From positions 1 through 23,936 of the forward strand of contig QXVZ01015957.1 of assembly GCA_008931825.1 (NCBI GenBank): a DNA stretch of 23,936 bases. The letters run 5' to 3'. Position numbers and translations under genes: made by a program. Under the pieces are notes generated by a model. The model was not told where the DNA came from and ran no database searches. It was given only the letters and a program-made list of their open reading frames with translations. Source of the DNA: Phallusia fumigata. Lineage: Eukaryota > Chordata > Ascidiacea > Phlebobranchia > Ascidiidae. Numbering within the stretch: position 1 is the stretch's first letter; every line of letters begins with the position of its first letter. Below are positions 1 through 10,535 of the stretch, one piece after another.

Positions 1-3000
1 TTTTGCAAGTTCCACATCCACCTGTAATGGGTAATAATTAGTGATGCACTGAATAAATTGGGTTCGGACCGAAACCTAATATTTGGCAGATTTTGCCGAA
101 TATATTCAGCCGAATCAACCAAACCACGTCAGGCGAACCCATACACCACACTTTTGACCTAATCACATGAGTTTTGCATGATAGAACAATCATAAACCCT
201 TTTTTGCACACCCTCTTTTTTCGTTGTTAGACTTGTTAGTTCCAGCACAGTTTGAAATATTGTGTGGTACGGAGTTAGGCGGAAAAGACATGTTTCGCGC
301 CTTAAATACAAACATCATTTTAGTTAATAACAATTATCAATAAGGCCCAAAAACTATTGTTTGTGTTCCAGAACTATATTTTTTTGCATAAATTATTCGA
401 CTAAAACAGAATCAACATCAAAATTGCTGATTCAGCCGAATAAATTTGAACACAAGCTTCGGTATATCCCTAGTGATAATCGATGTAGGTTTAACTATAA
501 CAGTTTTAATCAGTGAGGTCAAAATCATGCACTAAAAATGATGCCTTTTTACAGATGTTATGATATATATATTTCATACAATTGTTATTTACTGAAACTT
601 GATTAATCGAACAAAACCTATGTTACCAATCCCAAAAAACAAAACATTCAAGGTATAATGTTGTAGACCATTAAGGCGGCAGACTCATAATAAACCTGAA
701 ACTAACAACAAACCTTCAATGCCATTGCTACAGCCTCTTCATATAAGCACATTACTGTGTAAATAATAACACAAGCTCGAAGCAGAACAGGGTTTGATTT
801 GTCTGCATCATTTCCCAAACATAATCTCAGTCCATATTTTACATCATAACACACCTCTGAGGAGTCATTGCCCTGTTCTTTCAGGTAACTACAAACAAAA
901 AAGCAATACATTGATTATATTAAAACTTCTGGAATAATGTAATTAAGTGTGTTATTTTATTGACGGTCAGGGGTGCTAGATTGATAACATTACCACAATT
1001 TTGTGGCAATATGCCATGTTAGGTATTTTTTTGAAAACTTTTGTTTTTATCTTCTTAAAGTTATGTTTCTTCAGTACCAATGTGTGTGCGAACATTGGAA
1101 ATGAAAACAAACATGAAAAGAGTAAGTGGTTTTGGGTTAGTTAAGCATATAATGTGACCTATATAAAATTTTGATTTCAAAGTTTCCACATACCTAATAA
1201 CAGAGTCAGGTTGGTGTTTTACATAGAGTGACAAAAGGTAATTGTGAATAGCTGAATCTCTGCAATCCAACTCCTTCGTGCAATATTCCAGGTACCTTAG
1301 AGCTTCAGCCCATTGTTCACTGTGTCCACTCTAAAACACCACGCATTAAATTTTTCAAACAGTTTTGCATAACAATTGACTTACCTGTGTGCAGTTAACC
1401 AATGAAGGTATTAGATGCTTTGGATCAATTTTCCTGCCCAAATATATCCATGCATCCACAGTAACTTTAGGAATATGCTAAAAAAGAGCGATTGTTTGCA
1501 ACGGACAGAAACAAACCACGGGTATATTTGTACCTGCATAAGGACTGGAGAAAACTTATAATACAGTTGAATGTTGTTTTGTTTTCTAAGAGCATCTAAA
1601 GCTGCAGAATAATCTTCATTTTGTACATGGTGATTCACCACTCTTTCATAATCCTGCAACAAAATATTTAGAATTCCAACTTTGTTTAGAATCACAAAAA
1701 TGACATAAAAAAAAATTAGTTTTAAACATACTGATATATTCCAACATATTGAGGTTGTTGGTTTCAATAAAAGTGTTTGAAATCTTGATACCAAAGCAAA
1801 ACATTACCTGCATCAGAACAGCAAAGAAAACATAATCTTCTATGTCACCATGACTAATAAGAAGATCATAAATAGTTACTCGATTCTCCTGGAAGGATTC
1901 CTTCAAACGACCCTGTAAATAAGGTCGTACAAGTTTTAGTTTGGTTTTGATACATAATGTGAATCAAGCTATGCCAGAAAACTTGAAGGTAGCTTACACT
2001 GTACTGTTATTCCACAATCAGTATTATAAATAAAACAGAAATGTTTGTTTATAAAAATCAACCTGTGATTGAACAGTGATAACCCAAATGAATTGTTACA
2101 CTAAATTGTAGAAAGACGATAAGTAAAATGTATGTGTGGACAATAACAATTAGGGGTTGTGGGGTATGTGAAATTACAACACAAAAACTTAATCCCTCCA
2201 GTATAACCTGGGTCCAAAAGTTACCTAAACTTTTTGTGGCATGATTGTTTCTACAGGCTAAAACATTTGGGTCTCTACAGATGCAAAGTTGTGTATTAAA
2301 CCAGATATACTTTTATTTAATTTTAGGTAATTTGTTTGATTTAATAAAGAAGTTAGTAATCGGAAACATAACTAAAGAAAATAGAAAGACATGCCATTAT
2401 GTCACAATCTACACACTTAAGATGTGAAGTTGGTCAACCGCTAGGCCTATCTATGCAGTTAAACACAGCAATCAAAAATCACTATGGCATGGTTTACGAA
2501 CTGTTTCATCCAATTTGGATTGTGTTAAATAATTGGATCCATTGTAGAGAGCTAGTGGGGGAAACCACTAAGGCTATGACCCACCTTAAAGTCTAGTGGA
2601 ATTTTATCCCATTTACACATTGTTCAAAAATTTATTCATTATAGGGGGCTAGAAGGCAATAACTATGTGGCACTTTGAGGATGACGACACATAACTGTGC
2701 CATTTTTTTACCTCAGACAAGTTATAACAGAGATTTATTGAACCAAGTTCGTTTGCACTTATGTAGCACCATATAGGCACTAAAATTTTTTTATTTCTGG
2801 TGCGCACATGCATAAAAACATTTTCATGTTTTTCAAGTTTGGGGTCAAAGAAATCAATGGTACAACCCTATGAGCATACCTCCAAACATTTCATGCCATA
2901 TGAGCATGGACAAACCGCATGAAAAAAAAACCTTTTACGTTTCCCCTTAAAACCTGTAATTACATGTGGAACTAATATTTAAAATCATTCAGGCATATCT

Positions 3001-6000
3001 GTGACCATGTTGACCTGAGCCAAAAGCTTCCTTAAATTGTCTCTGCATTTCAACTTTGCCTCTTCTTCACTCTTTGACTCAGTTTCCCTATGCTTTCCAA
3101 GCTCATTCAAGTAGAGCTCTACCAACCAGGTGGATAGCATGGTCATTTGTGTAATTTCTCCTGTCTGTAAAAACAACAACACTCCTTTGGCACCCAAAAC
3201 TTTGCACATGCATAAATTAAAAGAAAATTTACTTTTACGGAGCTCAACTTCTTCTGGAGAAAGGCACGGAGAGCAATATCCTTCCCCGCTCGAAGAAATT
3301 TAAGTGCCACATCTTCAAATGAATTTTGTGTAATTGCATAGTACAGTGCACTTTCTTGGTATTGACCTTTCTCAAAAGCATTCTCAGCTTGTCGTGACAA
3401 AACCTGAAATAAACAGAGGTGTGTATTGAAAAAAAATGTTGTGTGAAATATTTTGGAAGTAGCATAATAACTTACCTTGTCCAAATTAACAGGATTATCT
3501 CTGCAATATTCTCGAGCAAGGTCAAATTTCTCCATGTCTAGGTACATTTGCCAGACATCCCTTGCTTCTTTAACAATCTAGAACCAAATTTGTACTTTTA
3601 GTGGGGTGTTTTCCATATTGTGAAAAATTAAAAAATGAGTATAGCGCAGAGAGAGCTTGCTTATCTTGGTTTTGAGGTGTGGCCCGAAAACAATAGTCAA
3701 ACACACCCTAAATTATATTTTCCACACATACCATTTCCTTTTAGGGCATTGTGTATGTTCAATATCCACAATACATTGGGACCCAAATTTTTTCGGCATT
3801 TTATCACATTATTGTTTCTGCGAATGAAAGCATGTAGGTCCCACATGTAATTGCCAATGGTAGAGGCATGGCCAGTTTAAGATTTTGAACAGTAAAATGG
3901 GTAAACCAAACCTAAACTCAAAAAATGCTTCGAAACACCTGCAATGTACCAATCAGTTCTTAGGATATTAACATTGATATGTAAAAGGCAGTTTTTCATT
4001 TTTCTGAGGGTCAACCAATGGGAGAACTCGGGTAAGAAGTTTTCAATGAACAATTGTAACCTTGACAATTGTAACAAACAAGCATGAAAACTTAAAGTAA
4101 GCTTGACAACTTTTTCTTTAGTAAAAGACGCAAACACAACTAAATGGCCTGTAAACCAACAAAATCCCATTCCCAAATTGGGTGAACTTAACCCATATTA
4201 CCCAAATTCACATGGAAGTTTTTAAAACACAACTTTTTGGGAGGTTACTGGGGTAAAAAGTTTGTCAGTACAAATTCCCATCTACAATGTATAAAAATTT
4301 AAAGAAATTTTGATGACATTTTCATGACCAAAATGTGTGTACAAACTGAAAGACAGAAAAAATCNCAGAACGATACAAAAAGTGCCAATAATTTTCTGAA
4401 AGTCCCCTAAAGTAAGTACCTTGTATTTAAATACAGCTCTTTCAGTGTATGTCCAGATTTTGCTTTGAACTGGATCTTTGAGGAGACCCATTAGCTGACC
4501 ATATCTAGTTGAAAAATATCAAGTTTAAGATTACAATTTTACAGAGCATTATTGGCAAAAATTATTAAAATTTATCCTGTCAGTTTTTGATAACAATCGA
4601 AGAAAAAATTCTTTGTAACCTTGATGTATACACATCTTCAAATATCAGCTGTTCATTCAGTGAACATACGACTTTCATTCTGTCAGCATACAGAAATAAT
4701 AGGTGAAAATCAGTTAACACAATGTTTAAAACCCTATCATCAACATCTGCAAATGGATTGTCATTGTCTCCAGCTGAAAAAAAGTGTAGTGTAAGGTGAA
4801 ATTGAAAATGGTAGACAAAACTTTACCCAATTACTTGTGTCTGGATATGAAACCAGTCGAGCATTTGAAATTAAAGATCTTTGCTGGAGTGCAGATTCGT
4901 CTGCAGTGACTGGCACTTTGATGTCACCAACATAAACTCCTGGAGCAGCCATCCACGCAAATTGGGTGGGTATCAATGCTGGAATTTAACATAGCANAGT
5001 GTAAGGTGAAATTGAAAATGGTAGGCAAAACTTTCACCAATTACTTGTGTCTGGATATGAAACCAGTCGAGCATTTGAAATTAAAGATCTTTGCTGGAGT
5101 GCAGATTCGTCTGCAGTGACTGGCACTTTGATGTCACCAACATAAACTCCTGGAGCAGCCATCCACGCAAATTGGGTGGGTATCAATGCTGGAATTTAAC
5201 ATAGCATTTTTTAAGGCACTTATAAAATAGGTGCATAGTTGTTAAGTGGGTAATACCTGACTGGGCTTTCATGTCGTAAAGTAAGATAAGTTGGCTATTG
5301 TCAATTGTCCCCGGTAAGTCTATGTGTCGGGGTGGTACGCTTGTGTAGGGGGCAAACAAGGTCTGCATATTGGAACATTTTTTAAATATTGTACAGCTAT
5401 TGTAAATATAGGTAACATATAAAATGGTGGCATATATTTTATTGAAGTACAGCACATAACATTTTAGTGATTAACACACCTGAAATAATGGAATATCACC
5501 ACTGCTCATGTTTACAGTCCCACTAAATTGATAGAAACGACTTGGGGTGCTGGCAAAAATACAGTATTCACTTTTACCACTTTCTTTGGTAGCAGTGCAG
5601 AAATACTCCAATCCTGTTACAGCAAACCCTAAAAATAACAGCTTTTTGAAAAATAAAAGTTACAGGTACATGCAACATCTGTAGCCAACTTTGCAAGCAA
5701 CTAATATCTTAACATTTTTTGAAACCAACTAACCTCTTCCTTCTCCTTTGCCAAGATTGAAGACTTGCTTAAAATATTGATCAACACTTCCACCAAAAAA
5801 CTTGGTGTCTTCTCCTGCTTCAATACTACACTCCATGATAAGTCCCCAGTTTGTTCCCACCAAGACTGGGCCGGTCGTATTTCCACTAGATGTTTGACAC
5901 CAGGCAATACTCTCAATTTTATGCCCTAAAAATGTACAAAGAATTTTTTTCTTCTATATGCATGATATAAAAAGAACTTGGACACTGACTGATTTTACCC

Positions 6001-6994
6001 AAATACCACAAATTACAAATTAACATTCTCAATGAGAAGATACAAGCCAGTACTTGTGTGTAAAACTTTTTCTACGTTTCAACAAACACTGTTGTCATCA
6101 GAAATGATTTGGAAAAGCGGCACAAAGTTACTTGTCGCAGTAAAAGGAAAAGAGGGGGCGTAACAACTGTTTAAAACATTAACTAAATGTTTTACACACA
6201 AGTCCCCCCCCGTATCTTCCTATTGAGAATATTTAAAACCATGAATTGTGCATCTAAAAATTAATACCTTTAAATTTATTTAAGGTCTTTGGTTTTCTGG
6301 AATTGGCTGATAAAAAAACAGTTTCTTCAGATGTCAGTGTCAGCAACAGAAAGTGTCCAGTTGGATCAAAGTACATTTTGTAAACTCTATCATCACCTCG
6401 AGTAACTTCAACCTTAAGCAGCCACAAAACTAGTTAAGCAGCCGTTAAAATCTAGACATAATATTAAATAAAATATTAAAAAGGTATACTCTGTGGTTAC
6501 TAAAAATCCTCGTGCACTATAGCAGGCAAAATGTACCAAAACATTACATACTTCATCAACATCATCTGGGTGAAGCAAATTTATTCGTAGCAACAACCTT
6601 CCAGACATAACCATACAAAGCATGTTGTTGCAAATAGCAAGATGGGACACAGGTTCCTGAGGCTTGAAGTTGATCTGCAATGCATTTTAAGTGTGAAACA
6701 TGTTTTTTTAAACCAAAGGATTTTATCTTCTTAAAACGCAGGGTTTAACTGCATAAACAAATTGCACCTGGATAACTTATTACAAAGACCACCAGATCAC
6801 ATTTAGAGGGTTTTATACTACTTCTTTACCTTGCTCTTGTTGAATATTGGTGTATCATCCTCTAATCTAGATGAAATATAACCACTTGAAACTGGTTCAG
6901 GATTTGTACTTGTGGAACTTGAAGATCGGGCAGCACGCTGGCCTTGTTGGCCTCTGGACATAGTTGCCTCATATTGTTCAAATATAGAAGACAT
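1..6994 (-). CDS. VPS18: VPS18, HOPS/CORVET core subunit (3' end outside window)
   Basis: VPS18 is a core subunit of the HOPS and CORVET tethering complexes that drive late endosome/lysosome fusion. Translated exons align collinearly with human VPS18: N-terminus MSSIFEQYEATMSR, then the propeller, WTYTERAVFKYK, YLDMEKFDLAREYCRDNP, SHGDIEDYVFFAVLMQDYER, IHNYLLSLYVKHQPDS, YEEAVAMALK. Exons on the minus strand, phases checked: 6994-6830, 6674-6552, 6412-6268, 5925-5734, 5628-5480, 5362-5257, 5188-5045, 4773-4620, 4504-4420, 3577-3476, 3403-3239, 3164-3015, 1912-1808, 1653-1534, 1477-1385, 1330-1194, 888-714, 21-1. They give 777 codons, about four fifths of the human length. The 21-base exon at the left edge reads VDVELAK, matching human VDVDLAK. 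The C-terminal RING region is outside the window. Exon 5188-5045 is repeated at 4978-4835. Confidence 0.95.
39..472. mobile_element. hAT-like non-autonomous DNA transposon (MITE)
   Basis: The ends are imperfect terminal inverted repeats: TAGTGATGCAC at 39 and, read on the minus strand from 472, TAGGGATATAC (8 of 11 match). This resembles the common hAT end. It is flanked by an 8-bp duplication with one mismatch, GTAATAAT (31-38) and GTGATAAT (473-480), the size expected for hAT. Sub-terminal sequence is also inverted: GATTCAGCCGAATAAATT near the right end is related to the ATATTCAGCCGAATC stretch on the left. No transposase is encoded in 434 bp. It lies in the VPS18 intron between exons 21-1 and 888-714. 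Confidence 0.75.
1913..3014 (-). other. Large VPS18 intron, no gene seen
   Basis: This 1.1 kb intron separates the exons ending in LLAQ and starting GRLKESF. Short open frames on the plus strand near 2245-2596 have AT-driven composition, no recognisable domain and no flanking splice context. I see no transposon ends here. Confidence 0.6.
3675..3850 (+). repeat. Interspersed repeat, copy A (intron of VPS18)
   Basis: This stretch matches 23320-23500 in order: GAGGTG, a TTTTCCACA block, a TTTCCTTT block, ATATCCACAATACATTGGG (ATATCCGCATTACATTGGG in the other copy), ATTGTTTCTGC and a GGTCCC block. Divergence is substantial with several indels, so this is an old dispersed family member. The boundaries are approximate, no inverted ends were found, and the class is unknown. 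Confidence 0.6.
4788..5206. repeat. Tandem 209-bp duplication around one N, containing a VPS18 exon
   Basis: Copies are 4788-4996 and 4998-5206, separated by a single N at 4997. They differ by a few intronic bases (GTAGAC/GTAGGC and CTTTACCC/CTTTCACC) and appear identical in the exon. Each holds the 144-bp VPS18 exon (4835-4978 and 5045-5188). Because 144 is divisible by three and both splice phases are equal, including both would add 48 repeated residues without a frameshift. The lone N at the junction suggests a join of two alleles, not a true exon duplication. Confidence 0.85.
6025..6230. mobile_element. Terminal-inverted-repeat element (MITE-like) in VPS18 intron
   Basis: Left arm 6025-6066 and right arm 6189-6230 are inverted copies of about 42 bp. 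Shared blocks are ATTCTCAAT, GAAGATAC and ACTTGTGTGTAAAAC; the middle differs, with the right arm holding a run of eight C. The core is about 120 bp and has no ORF. No clear target-site duplication was found, so the superfamily is undetermined. It lies in the intron between VPS18 exons 3 and 4. Confidence 0.7.
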
Positions 6995-7589
6995 TAATGT
7001 TTACACTTTTTTACTACCAATACAGATCTTGAAATTCTGCATGTGGAAACACACATTTTAGGTTTTGTGTTGTGTTTGTACACCCACTCCATGCAAAAAA
7101 ATGACATGCTTTTTCAAATGTACCTCATAGACAAAACCTTCTAGATTTCACAGAATATGAAATTGTGGTGGGCAGTGTAATAAACCTTTAACATTTGATA
7201 AGGTTATTTTGTCTAAGCAATCATTTAACAAGTATTTATAGTAAACAAGTTAAAAGAAACAGCAACATAACTGCACCAGAATTGGTCGGCACATAAGTTG
7301 AATTGTATGTATTTTGCCTCCACAGTTGTGTTAAAACCCTAATAATGTGACAACTTTCTGTCTGAAGTATAATCACAACCATTTACAAAGGCAACAAAAT
7401 GCACTTTTTCAGTCAAATTATTGATAATGGTTGCATAATGGTTACGTCACGGCGCAGCGAGAGGATTTTGCAATCGTGGATTATTCCGTCAGCTCTTGAG
7501 TCTTGAGTTGTCTTTTCTCCGAACTCTTGCTGTTTGGTTATTGCACCAGCAACCCGTGACCTGGTGTCCAGTCATGCGTAAAGCCGGTC

Positions 7590-7599
7590 GTCACGTGCG
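7590..7599 (+). promoter_or_regulatory. CLEAR-like E-box
   Basis: GTCACGTGCG matches 8 of 10 positions of the CLEAR consensus GTCACGTGAC bound by TFEB/TFE3/MITF in lysosomal gene promoters, including the complete CACGTG core. It lies between two genes acting at lysosomes. Function is inferred. Confidence 0.35.
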
Positions 7600-7984
7600 T
7601 AAACCTAACATTAGAACGTAAACAAAGAGGTTATCGTCCCGTGACAAGATGGCATGACTGATGGGACGCGCGCAGTTATGTCAACCAGTGACGGGTGTCC
7701 ACTGTCGCTGCAACGTTTGCGACCGGTAAGTGATGCATTAGTGTATTTTATGGGACGAGCAATTGCGTCAATGTTGATAAATTGACAGGTCGTTCCGGAG
7801 TTTGTTTTTTCGGTGGTTGCCATCTTGCTAATAATAAAGCCCAGTAGTTTAGTTCTTGGCAACACAGTAATAACTTTGGTAATGGTGTGGTGAATGACAG
7901 TGGTACTTAATCAAATTATATTGGGACCATAAGATTTTTGTCCAATATTCTTTAGTTAGTAACCTATTCAGATAAAGAAGAAGT

Positions 7985-7998
7985 TATTTTCCTTTTAG
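7985..7998 (+). promoter_or_regulatory. Possible 5'UTR splice acceptor (cis or trans)
   Basis: A T-rich tract runs into CCTTTTAG ending at 7998, 60 bp upstream of the start codon at 8059. It could accept an upstream non-coding exon or a spliced leader, which is common in tunicates. The motif alone is weak evidence. Confidence 0.3.
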
Positions 7999-8058
7999 AT
8001 TTTCCCATTTGAACAGTCTAAACAGTAAAAAGCAGATACTGAAAAACACTCATTAACT

Positions 8059-9884
8059 ATGGAACGGTCTCCTCAAAAAGCAAAGTATGTAAAGACAAAT
8101 TCAAATGACAGTTTTGTGGTTGTTGGTGAATCAAATGGAGAAGTTGGTGATAGACGATTAAGCAAAACATATGAAGTTGTCAACTCAAAACACCTTACAT
8201 CAAATGAGGATCTGCAAACTGTTATCAAACCAGATTTCACTCCATTGACTAAGGATACTTTGGAAAAATACTTCGACAGTGATGGCCGTGTTGTTCAAGA
8301 ATCAAAGCTTCGGCAGTCTTTATTTCATGGTGGTTGCACTGAAGAAATTCGTCGAACTGTATGGTGCTTCATATTTGGACTTTATCCTATGCTTTCAACA
8401 ACTAGGGAACGAAAGGATTTAGATGTTGAGAACCACTACAAGTACCATGCACTTAAAAGAAGGTGGCAATCATATATGGGTGACTACAATGAAGACAGTG
8501 TATCTGAAAGCATTGATCTTTCTTCACTTAATATGCATGATTATATGTCTGCTGATTTACCAAACTGTGTTGTTCATGCGGACACTCAAGATAATTTACA
8601 TTCAACCTTTAAGGACATTGCCCGTACTCATGCTTGGAAGCAAACTATGGACTCTACACCTTTTTCTTGGTACCGTGTAATAGAAAAGGACATACCAAGA
8701 ACTGATCTTGACCATACATACTTCAAGAGAAATTCTGATATTCATGTCAAAAAAATGAAAAATATTCTTGCTACCTTTGGATTTTTTCACCCCCACATAG
8801 GCTATGTTCAGGTAAAAAATCAATTCAAGTGCAAATTAAACTGGCTTGTCACCCACAGTTTATAAACATTCTTTTATTTGTTTAAAGGGTATGAATGACA
8901 TCCTTACTCGTTTTCTTGTTGTTTTGGATTCAGAAGTTGATGCATATTGGTGTTTTGCCAATTACATGGAAAGAATAGAAAATGATTTTGATGAAACTGG
9001 AATGGTAGAAAAGATGGTTCTTGTGCAAAAGTTGCTTAAGGAATTGGAACCAAATTTGTACAGGTAACTTTAGTTAAAAAAACCCATGCTGTTCCAAATT
9101 TTCATCCTCTAATCAAACAACTGTTGATAGTCATATGGCAAATTGTCATGTGGAGGATTTGATATTTTGTCATCGATGGCTGTTGGTCTCTTTTAAGCGT
9201 GAATTTGATTATGATGAGTCCATAAGATACTTTGAAATGGTTCAGTCACAATATTTGGAACTTGATTCTCCAGTTGCTGTTTCAGCCCAAGATGATCAAT
9301 TTAGATTAGAAGTAAGTGCTGTAGTTAGGACTGAGCATGTACGAACAACACAGTAATATGTTTCAAAATGAAAAGCTCACTCAATGCCTACTTTTGTGCC
9401 ATACTACATAACAACTTTGTTTGATTTTATGAACACCAGTTATGCATTTAAATAACTTCTAAGAAATCTGTGAGTATATAAACAGCTTTATTGTTTGTGC
9501 AAAAATATTATTGACTACAACATATTTTTAACAGCTTGTGGTGACCTTGAAATTATAGCTCACTCTTTGTTGTAGGTAATGAATGACAAAGGAAGACAAA
9601 GATCGAATGCTGCTCACATTGCAGAAACAAAATACACTTTTGAAGTTTTTGTTTGTGTTGCTATTATTATGTTAAAACGACAGCAATTTCTTGCCTGTAC
9701 TGAAGCATCTGATGTTTTTCAAGTTGCTTGCAATATTCGGGGGACTTTGTGTCTGCAAGATGTACATGCCAAAGCATATAATCTGTTCTTCAAATATTGC
9801 AAGAAGTCTGTGTCTGAACAATACTACAGGGGAAATGGAAATATCTTTCTAAACACCTTGACCAAGATTTTTAAATGGAAGTAA
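8059..9884 (+). CDS. TBC1D25: TBC-domain Rab GTPase-activating protein, TBC1D25-like
   Basis: Exons 8059-8811, 8888-9063, 9131-9311 and 9576-9884 join in phase to 472 residues. The TBC domain begins near residue 85 (LFHGGCTEEIRRTVW, GLYPMLSTTRERKD). Both catalytic fingers are present: IxxDxxR at residues 208-214 (Arg214) and YVQG, with Gln251 at the exon 1/2 junction. PLTKDTLEKYFDSDGRV, LIFCHRWLLVSFKREFDYDES and the C-terminal helices resemble TBC1D25 (OATL1) more than TBC1D15/17. In mammals TBC1D25 is a Rab33B GAP on autophagosomes that controls fusion with lysosomes. The protein is shorter than human TBC1D25. About 65 residues (roughly 140-205) are inserted before the Arg-finger motif. It is divergent from VPS18. 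A TBC1D15/16/17-type assignment is the alternative. Confidence 0.85.
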
Positions 9885-10178
9885 CATTTTTTAGCTTTGC
9901 ATAATTTATGCACTTTTTTCTTGTTGTGAAATATGCACTTGACTTGTTCCATTTGCTGGTTATTTCACATTTTTTCGTATGTTTTCATTGATTTCAATTG
10001 GCATGCACTTTTTTATTGTGAATTGTGGTAAACACTAACATCTGTAGAATTTCGTCACTTCAAAAAACTCACTTGCAATGGTGGCAACACTGTCTTTTCA
10101 AGTGCATAACTCGTTAAGGCACTTAATGGCAGCAAATTGTGCCAAAGACGGTTAGCAACATGTCATGTCTTTTATTTA

Positions 10179-10468
10179 TTATGTTTTTACCTCTATTTCT
10201 GTCTTTTTTAAAAACATTCGTTCTGTTGCTTTAATACAACCTATTGCTAGTGGAACAGTGTTTATTAGGAAAAATGTGAAGTGCATAGCTACACCCAAAA
10301 CATCACATACTGCAAACAGTTTGTAACATTTACACATTTTTAGTTTAGCCACTCTATTGAAGAACAAGTGCACAATGTAAATTTTGCTTAAAAGCACCCT
10401 TGCAGCTTTGTACAGCAATTTGTGGCAGTGAATCTCAACCATTACCCACAGAAGTAAGACACAAATTG
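10179..10468 (-). CDS. Possible terminal exon of the EF-hand gene (weak)
   Basis: The upstream exon ends at 11230 in phase 1 and needs a further exon. An AG at 10470-10469 starts a frame in the matching phase that stays open for 96 codons to TAA at 10179-10181. AATAAA follows at once (minus strand 10176-10171). Against it, the acceptor has a purine-rich lead-in and the peptide (for example HKLLYKAARVLLSK, IKATERMFLKKTEIEVKT) shows no known domain. Treat as one candidate only. Confidence 0.2.
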
Positions 10469-10535
10469 CTAGTTGTTATTTTCTTTCTTTGTGTTCAAAA
10501 TTTAAAAACAAATTTAACTTGAAGGCAGCCGTTGG

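Larger units (their letters stand above)
6995..8058. promoter_or_regulatory. Divergent intergenic promoter region between VPS18 and the TBC1D25-like gene
   Basis: These 1064 bp separate two start codons that point away from each other. The outer parts are AT-rich, while about 7440-7830 is richer in GC and CpG, as for a shared promoter core. Visible motifs are TTACGTCAC near 7442 (CRE-like), GTCACGTG at 7590, several GTGAC/CGTCA half-sites, and two opposed CAAGATGGC (YY1-like) words at 7645-7653 and 7819-7827. An 84-codon minus-strand open frame at 7611-7865 has no recognisable domain and was not called as a gene. Transcription start sites cannot be read from sequence. Confidence 0.55.

Noticed and set aside
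2245-2596. Short plus-strand open frames inside the VPS18 intron
   Set aside because: AT-rich composition, no domain, no splice signals, antisense to a well supported gene.
4835-4978. Genuine tandem exon duplication (mutually exclusive exons) in VPS18
   Set aside because: The copies appear identical in the exon and are joined by a single N. Real alternative exons would normally have diverged.
6084-6105. True hammerhead ribozyme in the inverted-repeat element
   Set aside because: CTGATGA and AAAC are present, but the conserved G after stem II is consumed in pairing with the first stem base; the register that frees it breaks stem II.
7645-7827. YY1 sites as proof of two transcription starts
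   Set aside because: Two CAAGATGGC words exist, but they face each other and lack the full GGCGGC context, so start sites cannot be inferred from them.
7611-7865. 84-codon minus-strand open frame in the divergent promoter region
   Set aside because: No recognisable domain, no splice context. Its openness is explained by higher GC content at a promoter-like region.
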